64,000 nucleotides of DNA from Peptococcaceae bacterium UBA5752. Its GTDB lineage: Bacteria; Bacillota; Dehalobacteriia; UBA4068. The first letter of the stretch is position 1, and every line of letters starts with the position of its first letter. A program made the position numbers and the translations under genes. Shown piece by piece: positions 43,513 to 53,031 of the stretch. A model generated the notes under the pieces. That model was given only the letters and a program-made list of their open reading frames with translations, was not told where the DNA came from and did not search any database. The DNA lies in the NCBI GenBank assembly GCA_002419055.1, contig DIFI01000006.1, forward strand, positions 228,585 through 292,584, read 5' to 3'.

Positions 43513-44166
43513 ATGATAAATTTAATATTTGATTTTGACGGTACGCTGCATAACTGCATCAAAATTTATGCGCCGGCTTTCCGTAAAGCATACCAATATT
43601 TAGTTGATCAAAAGCTGGCCTCCTCCCGGCAATGGACTGAAGAAGAAATCAGCCAATGGATCGGATACAGCAGCAAGGAAATGTGGAATAAGTTTATGCC
43701 CAAGCTTTCCGATCAGCAAAAAGAAAAGGGCAGCCAACTCATCGGCAGCGAAATGTTGGTTGCCTTACAATCCGGCCTTGCTCAACTCTACGAGGGAGTA
43801 CCACAAATGCTCGCTGAGTTGAAAAAGCAAGGATACCGCTTGATTTTCCTGAGCAATTGTAAAACTGCATACATGAGTGAATGTCAAAAAGCATTTTCCC
43901 TGACAGCATATTTTGCTGATTTCTATTGCACCGAACAATATAGCTTTGCGCCTAAACATCAAATATATAAAAATATTTTCGATAAATACGGACATAAAAA
44001 TATCATTATCGGAGACCGTTACGCCGATATGAAGATTGCCAAGATTAATCAATTGCCTGCGATTGGCTGCCGATACGGTTTTGGCAGCAGCCAAGAACTT
44101 AAAAGCGCAACTATTATTGTAGATGCGCCGGAACAAATTATTACAGCTATCAAACAAATTATTTAA
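43513..44166 (+). CDS. HAD-superfamily phosphatase at the end of the riboflavin operon
   Basis: 217-residue haloacid-dehalogenase-type hydrolase. Motif I DFDGTL (residues 6-11), motif II LSNC (about 112), basic motif III region AFAPKHQIYK-like (FAPKHQIYKN) and motif IV GDRYADMK. A helical cap lies between motifs I and II. It starts 1 base after the ribH stop and is followed by a terminator, so it belongs to the riboflavin operon. The pathway needs a phosphatase for 5-amino-6-ribitylamino-uracil phosphate, which elsewhere is done by HAD enzymes outside the operon; this gene is a natural candidate, but function is inferred from position only. Confidence 0.82.
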   Translation: MINLIFDFDGTLHNCIKIYAPAFRKAYQYLVDQKLASSRQWTEEEISQWIGYSSKEMWNKFMPKLSDQQKEKGSQLIGSEMLVALQSGLAQLYEGVPQMLAELKKQGYRLIFLSNCKTAYMSECQKAFSLTAYFADFYCTEQYSFAPKHQIYKNIFDKYGHKNIIIGDRYADMKIAKINQLPAIGCRYGFGSSQELKSATIIVDAPEQIITAIKQII

Positions 44167-44186
44167 TTTCAGAATTTATATCTAAT

Positions 44187-44236
44187 AAGTCTGCTAACAT
44201 TTCTAATTGCGTAAATGTTAGCAGACTTATTTTTTA
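44187..44236 (+). terminator. Terminator of the riboflavin operon
   Basis: AAGTCTGCTAACATTT / AAATGTTAGCAGACTT, 16-bp perfect stem, 10-base loop, then ATTTTTTATG. Confidence 0.92.
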
Positions 44237-44326
44237 TGTTTATATTTAGTTTTGTTTTTTGATATTTTGAAAAAATTTGTTATAATAATATAAAGAAAGT
44301 CCATTTAATATCCGCCTATTGCAATT

Positions 44327-45220
44327 ATGCTTATAATGAAAGGACGTAGGCCTATAAAAAAATTTATTGTAGGAATGTTTATTGCAGTAATTATTCTTAT
44401 CTGCTGTTTTGGTATTGCCAGAACAGCAGATATAAAAGTAAACAATGGTTTTTCTGTTGAAGAAAAGACTATTCCTGTTTTGATGTATCATAATATCTCT
44501 AATAATGTTACTTCTGAAAATGTAACACCTGAAAAATATTTGGATGATATGATGACATTAAAAAAAGCCGGTTATACAGCAATCTTTTTCAGTGATCTTG
44601 TAGGTTATTTAAAAGGCCAAAACAGCTTGCCTGCAAAGCCGGTTATTATTACCTTTGATGATGGTTATTACTCGAACTACGAATATGCATATCCCATTGC
44701 CCAAAAGACAAATATGAAGTTTACTATTTCGGTTATTGGTTGGTCTATAGGAAGAAATACTTTTATTAATAGTAATAAGTCAATTATCCCTCATTTTGGA
44801 TGGGATGAGATGAAAGAAATGTATGATAGCGGTTTTGTAGATATCCAATGTCATACTTTTGATTTGCATTCTCCAGAAGGATTAAGCAATGGTTATGCGA
44901 CACCAGTAGGTCAAGGGGTTATGCCACTGAAAAATGAGACTTTTGAAAACTATCAAAGTAGAATTCAAAAAGATTTAACGATGTTTAATGATCTAATAGA
45001 TAAACATTTAGGCTATAGAACTACCTTTTTGTTTTATCCGTACGGAGTACATAATCAAGATACCGAATCAATTGTTTCAGAATTTGACTTTACGGGAACC
45101 GTAACAATAGAAGAAGGAGTACGAACTTTCTCTAACTTAGCGGATTTATATGAAATTCCACGTATTAATGTTAGTAATGATTTAAAAGGTCAAGATTTAA
45201 TCAATAAAATAGAACCGTAA
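44327..45220 (+). CDS. Membrane-anchored polysaccharide deacetylase
   Basis: NodB-family deacetylase acting outside the membrane on peptidoglycan or exopolysaccharide GlcNAc. 297 residues: N-terminal membrane anchor (FIVGMFIAVIILICCFGIA), entry motif VLMYHNIS, motif 1 IITFDDGYYSN (catalytic and metal Asp), motif 2 DIQCHTFDLHS (metal histidines; the common form is SHTxxH) and motif 3 LFYPYGVHN. The start ATG at 44327 has no obvious ribosome site; ATG 44336 is an alternative and the hydrophobic anchor is unaffected. Monocistronic. Confidence 0.88.
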   Translation: MLIMKGRRPIKKFIVGMFIAVIILICCFGIARTADIKVNNGFSVEEKTIPVLMYHNISNNVTSENVTPEKYLDDMMTLKKAGYTAIFFSDLVGYLKGQNSLPAKPVIITFDDGYYSNYEYAYPIAQKTNMKFTISVIGWSIGRNTFINSNKSIIPHFGWDEMKEMYDSGFVDIQCHTFDLHSPEGLSNGYATPVGQGVMPLKNETFENYQSRIQKDLTMFNDLIDKHLGYRTTFLFYPYGVHNQDTESIVSEFDFTGTVTIEEGVRTFSNLADLYEIPRINVSNDLKGQDLINKIEP

Positions 45221-45287
45221 ATGGGGTTAATTAGTGAACAGATTTTCATCAAATAAAGATATTTACATAAGATCTTAGTGTATAGAA

Positions 45288-45320
45288 AAGCCTCGTTCAG
45301 TATCATACTGTACGAGGCTT
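45288..45320. terminator. Long hairpin after the deacetylase gene
   Basis: AAGCCTCGT T CAGTA tca TACTG T ACGAGGCTT: a 15-bp stem with one T-T mismatch and a three-base loop. A-rich sequence lies on the 5' side and AAGTC on the 3' side, so the T tail exists mainly on the minus strand (TTTTCTATA), fitting the convergent degV gene as well. Confidence 0.75.
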
Positions 45321-45385
45321 AAGTCAAACCGGTTTTTTTGTGTCTACTTTTAGTTGAATTCTGTAATTTATCAAAAGCCTCTTTA

Positions 45386-46207
45386 TTATTTATCAAAATA
45401 AGCTAACCCTGCAGCACCCGGACCAGTATGAACGCCAACAATACTACCGATATAATATGGTACTTCTTGTGGAGAGTATCCCAGTTTGTCGTAAATCATC
45501 CGCAATAAAGGCAGATTGCCTGAATGGGTAAAGCTGATTGGCATTTCAAAGTTTATACCGCCTTGTTCTGTGATGATTTTGGCAAGTTCAGTAACAGCTC
45601 CTTTCAAGCCGCACTTTTTGCTGATATTAAATACTTCTCCGTTTTGTATAGCTATAATCGGTTTAAATGCCAGCATTGAGCCGATAGCACCCTGAGCATT
45701 AGATAAACGACCACCTTTGACTAAGTATTTCAAACTGTCAAGTATTGCAAAGACCTTCAATTTTTTAGACAGCTTTGTTATGTCTTTTGCGATCTGTTTA
45801 GCTGTTTCCCCATTATTTCTTTTTTCGGCAGCAAGCTTCACCAATAATCCCAAGCCAATCGAAACAGTTTCGGTATCTACAATATGTATATCGCTGCGAC
45901 CGAGAGCTTCCTTTGCAATAACTGCTGATTGATATGTGCCGCTAAATTTTGACGAAAGAGTAAGTACTAATATTTCCTCATTGTTGTGACGCTCAAAAGC
46001 AGTGGCAAAATCACCAACGCTAATTAAAGAAGTAGTCGGCAACTCTTGACAGTTTCTTAATTTTTTATAAAATTCCTCATTAGTAATAGTCTTTTTATCT
46101 ATATATTCATCTTCACCAAAATTAACCTTCAGCGATAACATTTCGACATCTAATGAATCTGTTTCCCTAAGCGACATGTCACATGTACTATCTGTAATTA
46201 TTTTCAT
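45386..46207 (-). CDS. DegV-family fatty-acid-binding protein
   Basis: FakB/DegV-type lipid-binding protein, 273 residues. Seen: MKIITDSTCDMS, LSLKVNFGEDEYIDKKTITN, the conserved LPTTSLISVGDF, VLTLSSKFSGTYQSAVIA, the DTETVSIGLGLLVKLAAE helix and a C-terminal domain ending GSIVGVHTGPGAAGLAYF. Such proteins hand a bound fatty acid to the kinase FakA (not in this window). Encoded 11 bp after a MarR regulator with no terminator between, a common pairing in Firmicutes. Confidence 0.92.
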   Translation of the reverse strand: MKIITDSTCDMSLRETDSLDVEMLSLKVNFGEDEYIDKKTITNEEFYKKLRNCQELPTTSLISVGDFATAFERHNNEEILVLTLSSKFSGTYQSAVIAKEALGRSDIHIVDTETVSIGLGLLVKLAAEKRNNGETAKQIAKDITKLSKKLKVFAILDSLKYLVKGGRLSNAQGAIGSMLAFKPIIAIQNGEVFNISKKCGLKGAVTELAKIITEQGGINFEMPISFTHSGNLPLLRMIYDKLGYSPQEVPYYIGSIVGVHTGPGAAGLAYFDK

Positions 46208-46218
46208 TTAATATCTCC

Positions 46219-46680
46219 TTATATCTTTTTTGCATATGATTCAAAAAACGCCGATAGTTGTTCTAAAGACAGTGTAAGTCTATCTAAATCATCTTCCTCT
46301 ATCACATCTGCTACTTGTTCGAGCATTAATTGATGAAATTCATCATGCTTATCATTGGCTGCATGACCACTTGCTGTAGCGCTGACTAAAACAATACGCC
46401 GATCCGCCTCGGAAGCTGCCCGCCTCAGGTAACCTTTGCGGATCAATGTATTAACCGCCGTAGTAAGCGCCCCTACTGAAATATTCAATGAACTTGCGAT
46501 CTGGGTCATGGTATTATTATCGCTTGACTCAAGATTGATAACTGCAGCAATTACATGCACTTCTCTAACAGAAAGATTTTTCAAACCGCTTTTATTTAGT
46601 GCGATTTCTTCTAAAGATAGCAAATTATTAAAAGTGCGCACGAAGAAATTATCAAGTTTTTTCTTTTGTTGCTCATTCAT
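46219..46680 (-). CDS. MarR-family transcriptional regulator
   Basis: 153-residue winged-helix regulator: FFVRTFNNLLSLEEIAL, LSVREVHVIAAVI, SLNISVGALTTAVNTLIRKG, YLRRAASEADRRIVLVSATA and a C-terminal dimer helix. It resembles FabT-type regulators of fatty-acid synthesis, and the adjacent degV gene fits that. GGAGTTAAGGTT precedes the ATG. Fatty-acid or acyl-ACP control is an inference. Confidence 0.9.
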   Translation of the reverse strand: MNEQQKKKLDNFFVRTFNNLLSLEEIALNKSGLKNLSVREVHVIAAVINLESSDNNTMTQIASSLNISVGALTTAVNTLIRKGYLRRAASEADRRIVLVSATASGHAANDKHDEFHQLMLEQVADVIEEDDLDRLTLSLEQLSAFFESYAKKI

Positions 46681-46708
46681 AACCTTAACTCCTTTTAACT
46701 TAAAACTA

Positions 46709-46721
46709 TTTTAATTTAAAA
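46709..46721. promoter_or_regulatory. Candidate MarR operator upstream of marR-degV
   Basis: TTTTAA-T-TTAAAA, perfect 6-bp arms, 29 bp before the marR start, with the flanking ACTTAAAAC and TCTTAAAGT adding partial symmetry. AT-rich palindromes of this type are typical MarR targets. Confidence 0.5.
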
Positions 46722-46780
46722 GTATCTTAAAGTCAAGATATTTTCATATTATTTACCGTCAAAACATATAAAAATATATC

Positions 46781-46809
46781 TTGACAACAGGACCCTTCCA
46801 TGCTATACT
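46781..46809 (+). promoter_or_regulatory. Promoter of the leucine attenuator/operon
   Basis: TTGACA - 17 bp - TATACT with a TGC extension just before the -10 (TGCTATACT). Ends 29 bp upstream of the leader-peptide start. Confidence 0.85.
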
Positions 46810-46837
46810 GCATAAAATATATAAAGGAGAACCAGTA

Positions 46838-46951
46838 ATGATCTCATTATTTACGAACGCCATCGCTATTATTAACATTACTTTGCTGCTAGGTCTGCTA
46901 TTAGTGGTCCTACTGCTTAGTCATGCTAAATTGGCGATTTACTGTAAATAA
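46838..46951 (+). CDS. leuL: Leucine-rich leader peptide of the leu operon
   Basis: A 37-codon open frame with a strong ribosome site (AAAGGAGAACCAGTA). The peptide includes TLLLGLLLVVLLL: nine of the codons 16-27 are leucine in six different codon types, with two valines, and five Ile lie upstream. It is not a functional protein by itself but a sensor of charged leucine tRNA. The stop TAA at 46949 lies 27 bases ahead of the terminator stem. The last codons (31-36) overlap the antiterminator strand. Confidence 0.93.
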   Translation: MISLFTNAIAIINITLLLGLLLVVLLLSHAKLAIYCK

Positions 46952-47022
46952 GGGTCTAATTGGATTAAACTAATTTTTAAACCCTGCAGTGAATGCCAAT
47001 TCACTGCAGGGTTTTTGTTTTT
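46929..47022 (+). promoter_or_regulatory. Leu attenuator: terminator with competing antiterminator
   Basis: Terminator: AAACCCTGCAGTGAAT (46979-46994), loop GCCA, ATTCACTGCAGGGTTT (46999-47014), then TTTGTTTTTTT. Antiterminator: AATTGGCGATTTACTG (46929-46944) pairs with CAGTGAATGCCAATT (46987-47001) over 15 bp, with one bulged G and one T-G pair; it uses the 5' arm and loop of the terminator. Ribosomes stalled at the Leu run leave this strand free and readthrough follows; ribosomes reaching the stop codon cover it and the terminator forms. Pairings were read by eye; energies not computed. Confidence 0.88.
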
Positions 47023-47109
47023 TTGAGATTAGTGGCTTATAGAAAGATATTTAATTTATCTTCTTTATAATAAAAAACATATATGAACGAAAGGAGGATG
47101 TATAAAAAA

Positions 47110-48648
47110 ATGCAACCAGCAATAAAAATTTTTGATACCACTTTGCGCGACGGCGAACAATCTCCGGGATGCAGTATGGATTTAAGAGAAAAATTAGAGG
47201 TGGCAAAACAACTAGAAAGGCTTAAAGTGGATGTAATAGAAGCCGGATTTGCTATTTCTTCACCCGGCGATTTTGAATCAGTCAGCAAAATTGCCCAAAC
47301 CATCAAGGATTGTACGGTAGCATCGCTGGCACGAGCCTTACCCAAAGATATCGACGCAGCTTACGATGCGGTAAAACATGCCGCCTCTCCGCTGATCCAT
47401 ACTTTCATCTCAACCTCGCCGATTCATATGCATTACAAACTGAAAATGGAGCCGCCAAAAGTGTTGGAACAAGCTGCCGCCATGGTAGCTTATGCAAGGA
47501 AAAAGTGCCCTAACGTAGAATTCTCTGCCGAGGACGCCACCAGAAGCGATTATGACTTTTTGGCAAAGATTTATCAAGCTGTAATTGAAGCAGGAGCAAC
47601 CGTAATCAATGTTCCCGATACGGTTGGCTATAACACACCGGAGGAAATGGCACAGCTAATCGTCTATCTCAAACAAAACGTACCGAATATCGACAAAGCA
47701 GCCATCTCTGTACATTGTCATAATGATTTGGGCATGGCGGTGGCTAATTCGCTGGCATCGGTAAAAGCGGGAGCTACACAGATAGAGTGCACAATCAATG
47801 GTTTAGGCGAAAGAGCCGGTAACGCTGCCCTGGAAGAAATAGTCATGGCCATAAATACCCGCAAAGATTTTATGCAAGCCTCCTGTCGGGTTGATACCAC
47901 TCAAATTTACCGTACCAGCAGATTAGTATATAATATAATTGGTATGGCAGCGCCGATCAATAAGGCTATTGTTGGCAATAATGCTTTTGCCCATGAATCA
48001 GGGATCCATCAACACGGCGTATTGGCAGAATGCAGTACTTATGAAATAATGACTCCCAATTCGATCGGGCTTAAGAAAAACAAACTGGTATTAGGAAAAC
48101 ACAGTGGCCGCCATGCATTTAAAGAACGGGTAAATGAAATGGGCTATCAATTGAGCGACCAGGAAATTGACCAATACTTCGAAGAATTCAAGGTACTCTG
48201 TGACAAGAAAAAAGAGATTAACGAAAATGATATTGAGGCCATTATCAACAGCAAGATGACTCAAAACGTTGGTTATTATAAGCTGATACGTTTTGACATG
48301 TTATCAAGTAATATTACCAAATCTAATTGTGCCATTAGCCTGGAATATGAAGGAGAGACGCTGGAAGATGTAGCACTGGGTGACGGGCCAATCAACGCTG
48401 CTTATAATGCAATCGATAAAATAGTAGATGCCCCGCCTCATTCGCTGGAAAATTATTCCATCCGTTCTATCTCCGAAGGCGAAGATGCACTGGGCGAAGT
48501 TACTATCAAAATTAATGTAGGCGATAAAATTATTACCGGCCGCGGTCTGTCTACGGATATCATGGAAGCAAGCATATTAGCTTATCTCAACGGAGTAAAT
48601 AAGATGCTGGAAATGAGGAATAGAAATGAAAAGGCTGGAGATATTTGA
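47110..48648 (+). CDS. leuA: 2-isopropylmalate synthase
   Basis: First committed step to leucine: acetyl-CoA plus 2-oxoisovalerate. 512 residues. Catalytic TIM barrel with KIFDTTLRDGEQSPGCSMD (about residues 5-23), metal-binding HCHNDLGMAVANSL, NGLGERAGNAALEE and HESGIHQHGVL, and a C-terminal allosteric domain (about 390-512) that usually binds leucine. AAAGGAGG ends 12 bases before this ATG; earlier in-frame ATGs at 47083 and 47098 lie on or before that site. Overlaps cimA by 23 bp. Confidence 0.96.
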   Translation: MQPAIKIFDTTLRDGEQSPGCSMDLREKLEVAKQLERLKVDVIEAGFAISSPGDFESVSKIAQTIKDCTVASLARALPKDIDAAYDAVKHAASPLIHTFISTSPIHMHYKLKMEPPKVLEQAAAMVAYARKKCPNVEFSAEDATRSDYDFLAKIYQAVIEAGATVINVPDTVGYNTPEEMAQLIVYLKQNVPNIDKAAISVHCHNDLGMAVANSLASVKAGATQIECTINGLGERAGNAALEEIVMAINTRKDFMQASCRVDTTQIYRTSRLVYNIIGMAAPINKAIVGNNAFAHESGIHQHGVLAECSTYEIMTPNSIGLKKNKLVLGKHSGRHAFKERVNEMGYQLSDQEIDQYFEEFKVLCDKKKEINENDIEAIINSKMTQNVGYYKLIRFDMLSSNITKSNCAISLEYEGETLEDVALGDGPINAAYNAIDKIVDAPPHSLENYSIRSISEGEDALGEVTIKINVGDKIITGRGLSTDIMEASILAYLNGVNKMLEMRNRNEKAGDI

Positions 48649-50188
48649 TACCACGCTCCGCGACGGAGCACAATCGGAAGGCGTATCCTTTTCCGTTTCC
48701 GATAAGCTGGAAATCGTCAAAACACTCGACGATTTTGGTATACAATATATCGAAGCAGGTAATCCCGGCTCTAATCCCAAAGATATGGAATTCTTCCAGT
48801 TAGCGGCCAATTTACAGTTAAAAACCACTCGTCTGGTGGCCTTTGGCAGTACCAGACGAGTAGGCATAAAAGTAGAGCAGGATGCCAACGTAGTCTCACT
48901 GCTGCAAGCCAATACTTCCGCGGTGGCAATTTTCGGCAAGTCCTGGGATTTGCATGTAAAAGAGATACTTAAGGCGACACCGGAACAGAATCTGGAATGT
49001 GTCGAAGATACGATCCGTTTTTTTAAAGGAAAGGGCAAAGAGGTAATCTTTGACGCCGAGCATTTTTTTGACGGCTGCCTTGCCAATCAGGAATATGCTT
49101 ACCAGGTGCTTGAGGCAGCTTGTCGCGGCGGCGCAGATGTTCTTTGTCTCTGCGATACCAACGGCGGTGTCCCTCCGCTACAAACTTATGAAATGGCTAA
49201 GCAAGTATGTTCCAGATTTTCCAATAAGCGAATCGGTATTCATTGTCATAATGATATCGGCTGTGCAGTAGCAAATTCTCTGATTGCAGTGAATGCCGGT
49301 GTAGTACATATACAAGGCACTTTTAATGGTATCGGCGAGCGTTGCGGCAACGCAGATCTTACCGCCATCATTCCCGGACTTCAGCTCAAATACGGTTTTG
49401 ACTGCGTAGGTGATCTTGAAAACTTAAGCAATACCGCAGTTAGAATAGCTGAAATAACTAATATATCACTGCCCAGCAGCAAGCCATATATAGGAAAAAG
49501 TGCTTTTACTCATAAAGGCGGTATGCATATCGATGGGGTCGATAAGATTTCTCGCTCTTTCGAACATATCAGTCCTGAGGCTGTAGGCAACAAACGCAGA
49601 TTTCTGCTCTCGGAAGTATCAGGTAAAAAAGCAATATTGCTAAAAATTAAAGATGTAGCCCCGGAACTTACCAAAGATAACCCCAAAACCGCCGAAATTT
49701 TGGAAAGGCTCAAGGAACTTGAACATGAGGGTTATCAATTTGAAGCTGCGGACGCCAGTTTTGAATTACTTGTACAAAGAGTGTTGGGTAAATTCCATCC
49801 GCATTTTAATCTGCAAATGTATAAAACCAGCGGTGATTTTCCACCGCCGGACGGTGAAATGAGCTCCAGTGCTATGATTAAAATAGAGGTAGGCGGCAAT
49901 ACCGAAACTACCGCATCGTTAGGCAACGGTCCGGTTCACGCACTTGACTTGGCGCTGAGAAAAGCACTCTGCGTTTTTTATCCGACACTATCAAGCGTCT
50001 ACTTGATCGATTATAAAGTACGCGTGCTTGACACCGGCAGTGCTACCGGTTCACGAGTACGGGTATTGATCGAAAGCACCGACGGGTTACGTAAATGGGT
50101 TACCGTCGGCGCCTCAACAGACATCATCGAAGCCAGCTTCGCAGCGCTGGTAGACTCGCTTGAGTATAAACTATGTATGGAGGAATGA
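48626..50188 (+). CDS. cimA: (R)-citramalate synthase
   Basis: Condenses pyruvate with acetyl-CoA to citramalate, the threonine-independent entry to isoleucine. 520 residues of the CimA subgroup, told from LeuA by IFDTTLRDGAQSEGVSFSVS, EAGNPGSNPKDMEFF (subgroup usually EGGWPGSNPKD) and EVIFDAEHFFDGCLANQEYA. Metal site HCHNDIGCAVANSL, NGIGERCGNADLT and THKGGMHIDGV are intact; a regulatory LeuA-type domain occupies the last 130 residues. GAGGAATAGAA precedes the ATG, inside leuA. Confidence 0.92.
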   Translation: MKRLEIFDTTLRDGAQSEGVSFSVSDKLEIVKTLDDFGIQYIEAGNPGSNPKDMEFFQLAANLQLKTTRLVAFGSTRRVGIKVEQDANVVSLLQANTSAVAIFGKSWDLHVKEILKATPEQNLECVEDTIRFFKGKGKEVIFDAEHFFDGCLANQEYAYQVLEAACRGGADVLCLCDTNGGVPPLQTYEMAKQVCSRFSNKRIGIHCHNDIGCAVANSLIAVNAGVVHIQGTFNGIGERCGNADLTAIIPGLQLKYGFDCVGDLENLSNTAVRIAEITNISLPSSKPYIGKSAFTHKGGMHIDGVDKISRSFEHISPEAVGNKRRFLLSEVSGKKAILLKIKDVAPELTKDNPKTAEILERLKELEHEGYQFEAADASFELLVQRVLGKFHPHFNLQMYKTSGDFPPPDGEMSSSAMIKIEVGGNTETTASLGNGPVHALDLALRKALCVFYPTLSSVYLIDYKVRVLDTGSATGSRVRVLIESTDGLRKWVTVGASTDIIEASFAALVDSLEYKLCMEE

Positions 50189-50191
50189 TAA

Positions 50192-51445
50192 ATGGGAATG
50201 ACCATGACGCAAAAAATATTGGCTGCCCATTGCGGCAAACAAAGTGTCAACGCCGGTGAAATCATTATGGCTGATGTTGATTTGGCGCTGGGCAATGATA
50301 TTACCACCCCCGTGGCTATTAACGAGTTTGAAAAAGCCGGCTGCACCAAAGTATTTGACAAAAACAAAGTCACCTTTGTGCTCGATCATTTCACTCCCAA
50401 TAAAGACATCAAATCCGCCGAACAAAGCAAACAAATCCGCGATTTTGCCCGCCAAATGGGAGTAGTTAATTTCTTTGATGTCGGCGAAATGGGTATCGAA
50501 CATGCCCTACTGCCGGAAAAAGGGCTAGTTGTCTCCGGCGATCTGGTAATCGGAGCAGACAGCCACACTTGCACCTATGGGGCGCTGGGCGCTTTCTCCA
50601 CTGGCGTCGGCTCAACCGATTTGGCAGCCGCCATGGCCACAGGTAAGGTCTGGTTGAAAGTACCCGCTGCCATCCGCTTTAATCTGACCGGTCAGCTTGC
50701 TCCCCATGTTTACGGAAAAGATTTAGCGCTCCACATCATCGGCTTAATAGGCGTGGACGGTGCGCTTTATAAATCAATGGAATTTTCCGGGGAAGGAGTA
50801 TCAACTATTTCAATCAGCGACCGACTTTGTATCGCAAATATGGCCATCGAAGCAGGCGCCAAAAACGGTATCTTCCCCGTTGACCAACAAACACTCGACT
50901 TTGTTAAAGAGCATGGCAGCCGTCAACCGGTAGTTTGCCAAGCAGACCCGGATGCAGAATACGAACGGGTAATAGAAATTGATCTTTCACAAGTTGTACA
51001 AACTGTAGCTTTTCCCCATCTGCCGGAAAACGCCCGCACCTTCACCGATATGCCCGAAATTAAAATTGATCAGGTGGTGATTGGCTCCTGCACCAACGGA
51101 CGACTTGAAGACCTCCAAATCGCCGCAGAAATTATGAAGGGCAAGAAAGTAGCCAAAGACGTGCGCGTGATCATCATTCCCGCCACCCAGAAGATATATC
51201 TTGAAGCCATGGAAATGGGGTTGATCCGCACATTCATTGAAGCCGGCTGCGTTGTGTCGACGCCAACCTGCGGCCCCTGCCTCGGCGGACATATGGGAAT
51301 ACTGGCCAAAGGCGAGCGCTGCGTAGCTACTACCAACCGCAATTTTGTTGGGCGCATGGGTCATACTCAAAGCGAAGTCTATTTGGCCAGTCCGGCTGTA
51401 GCTGCCGCTTCTGCTCTCGCCGGCAAAATTGCTCCGGCTGTTTAA
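50192..51445 (+). CDS. leuC: Isopropylmalate isomerase large subunit
   Basis: Aconitase-family 4Fe-4S dehydratase, large subunit; isomerises 2- to 3-isopropylmalate and, with cimA upstream, probably citramalate to 3-methylmalate. 417 residues of the short HacA/LeuC2 type found in archaea and Clostridia. Cluster cysteines in [15 protein letters not shown] and [15 protein letters not shown]; substrate motif [20 protein letters not shown]. Start ATG 50192 directly follows the cimA stop with GGAGG nearby. Confidence 0.95.
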   Translation: MGMTMTQKILAAHCGKQSVNAGEIIMADVDLALGNDITTPVAINEFEKAGCTKVFDKNKVTFVLDHFTPNKDIKSAEQSKQIRDFARQMGVVNFFDVGEMGIEHALLPEKGLVVSGDLVIGADSHTCTYGALGAFSTGVGSTDLAAAMATGKVWLKVPAAIRFNLTGQLAPHVYGKDLALHIIGLIGVDGALYKSMEFSGEGVSTISISDRLCIANMAIEAGAKNGIFPVDQQTLDFVKEHGSRQPVVCQADPDAEYERVIEIDLSQVVQTVAFPHLPENARTFTDMPEIKIDQVVIGSCTNGRLEDLQIAAEIMKGKKVAKDVRVIIIPATQKIYLEAMEMGLIRTFIEAGCVVSTPTCGPCLGGHMGILAKGERCVATTNRNFVGRMGHTQSEVYLASPAVAAASALAGKIAPAV

Positions 51446-51469
51446 TCGCCAAGAAAGGGAGGTCTTACT

Positions 51470-51952
51470 ATGAAACTAAAAGGTACTGTATTTAAATACG
51501 GTGATAATGTCGATACCGATGTAATCATTCCGGCCCGCTACCTCAACACGCACAACCATCAGGAATTGGCAGCTCACTGTCTTGAAGACTTGGATTCTTC
51601 TTTTGTCCAAAGGGTAAAACAAGGAGATATCATAGTGGCAGGTAGCAATTTTGGCAGCGGATCATCGCGTGAACATGCTCCGATCGCCATCAAAGCTTCC
51701 GGCGTCGGCGCTGTAGTAGCCAAAAGCTTCGCCCGCATCTTTTATCGCAACGCCATTAATATCGGCCTACCGATTGTCGAATGTGACGCTGAAATTAACG
51801 AAGCCGACCAGATAGAAATAGATTTTGACAACGGTAAGTTGCATGATATAACCAAAAACCAAACTTGGGATTTTGCACCCTTCCCAGATTTTCTGCAACA
51901 GATTATTGCCGCAGGTGGGCTGCTTAAATCAATTAGTGGAGGCAAAGCATGA
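51470..51952 (+). CDS. leuD: Isopropylmalate isomerase small subunit
   Basis: Swivel-domain partner of LeuC, 160 residues: [40 protein letters not shown] and [35 protein letters not shown] precedes the ATG. The stop overlaps the leuB start by 4 bp (ATGA). Confidence 0.96.
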   Translation: MKLKGTVFKYGDNVDTDVIIPARYLNTHNHQELAAHCLEDLDSSFVQRVKQGDIIVAGSNFGSGSSREHAPIAIKASGVGAVVAKSFARIFYRNAINIGLPIVECDAEINEADQIEIDFDNGKLHDITKNQTWDFAPFPDFLQQIIAAGGLLKSISGGKA

Positions 51953-53022
51953 ACTATAAAATTGCAGTAATCGAGGGAGACGGCATCGGTCCGGAAATAG
52001 TTGCCGCAGCAATGCAAGCTTTGGAATTAATAGGCAGAAAGTATGGTCATAAATTCGATTTTATAAAGACATTAGCAGGAGGAGCGGCTTTTGATAAAAT
52101 CGGCGAACCTTTTCCTCAAGAAGCTCTGGATACTTGTCTAGCCAGCGACAGTGTTTTGTTGGGTGCAGTAGGCGGCCCTAAATGGGACAATTTGCCCGCT
52201 CATCTCCGTCCCGAAAAGGCGCTGTTCGGCGTACGCAAGGGGCTTGGCCTTTATGCCAATATCCGTCCGGCAAGACTGCTCGACGAACTCAAAGATGCCT
52301 GCCCGCTAAAGGCAAGTGTTGCCGAAAAAGGATTTGACCTTGTTATAGTCAGGGAATTGACCGGCGGCATTTATTTTGGCAAAAGAGGCAGACAACAAGG
52401 TGAAAACGGCGTTGAAGCTTATGATACCGAGTGTTACAGCGAAATGGAAATTGAACGGATTGGCCGCATCGCCTTTGGCATGGCTCTGGGCCGCAGCAAA
52501 AAAGTCACCAGTATTGATAAAGCCAACGTAATGGAAAGTTCACGGCTCTGGCGCGAGGTCATGCACCGGCTGGCGGCTGAGTATCCTCATGTAGAATATG
52601 CCGATATGCTGGTCGACAATGCAGCTATGCAGCTGGTCAAAGACCCTGCTCAATTTGATGTTATAGTTACCAACAATATTTTCGGCGATATCCTTTCCGA
52701 CGAAGCGTCGCAAATTACCGGTTCAATCGGGCTGTTGCCTTCGGCATCGCTCGGAGAAAACAAACGCGGCATGTACGAGCCAATCCACGGTTCAGCACCG
52801 GATATTGCCGGACAAGATAAATCCAATCCCATTGCCACTGTGCTATCGGCAGCAATGATGCTGCGGCTTTCTTTCAATTTAACGGCAGAAGCCGACTGTT
52901 TGGAAGAAGCGGTTTCGAAAGTATTACGCAAAGGTTACCGCACTGCCGATATCGCCAACGCAGGTGACGAGGTTTTTTCCTGCAGCAGCATGACTAAGGC
53001 GATATTAAATGAAATTGATTAG
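51949..53022 (+). CDS. leuB: 3-isopropylmalate dehydrogenase
   Basis: NAD-dependent oxidative decarboxylase giving 2-oxoisocaproate; in organisms using citramalate it also acts on 3-methylmalate. 357 residues: [54 protein letters not shown], and the metal and NAD motifs [14 protein letters not shown] and [20 protein letters not shown]. Last gene of the operon. Confidence 0.97.
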   Translation: MNYKIAVIEGDGIGPEIVAAAMQALELIGRKYGHKFDFIKTLAGGAAFDKIGEPFPQEALDTCLASDSVLLGAVGGPKWDNLPAHLRPEKALFGVRKGLGLYANIRPARLLDELKDACPLKASVAEKGFDLVIVRELTGGIYFGKRGRQQGENGVEAYDTECYSEMEIERIGRIAFGMALGRSKKVTSIDKANVMESSRLWREVMHRLAAEYPHVEYADMLVDNAAMQLVKDPAQFDVIVTNNIFGDILSDEASQITGSIGLLPSASLGENKRGMYEPIHGSAPDIAGQDKSNPIATVLSAAMMLRLSFNLTAEADCLEEAVSKVLRKGYRTADIANAGDEVFSCSSMTKAILNEID

Positions 53023-53031
53023 TCAATAATA

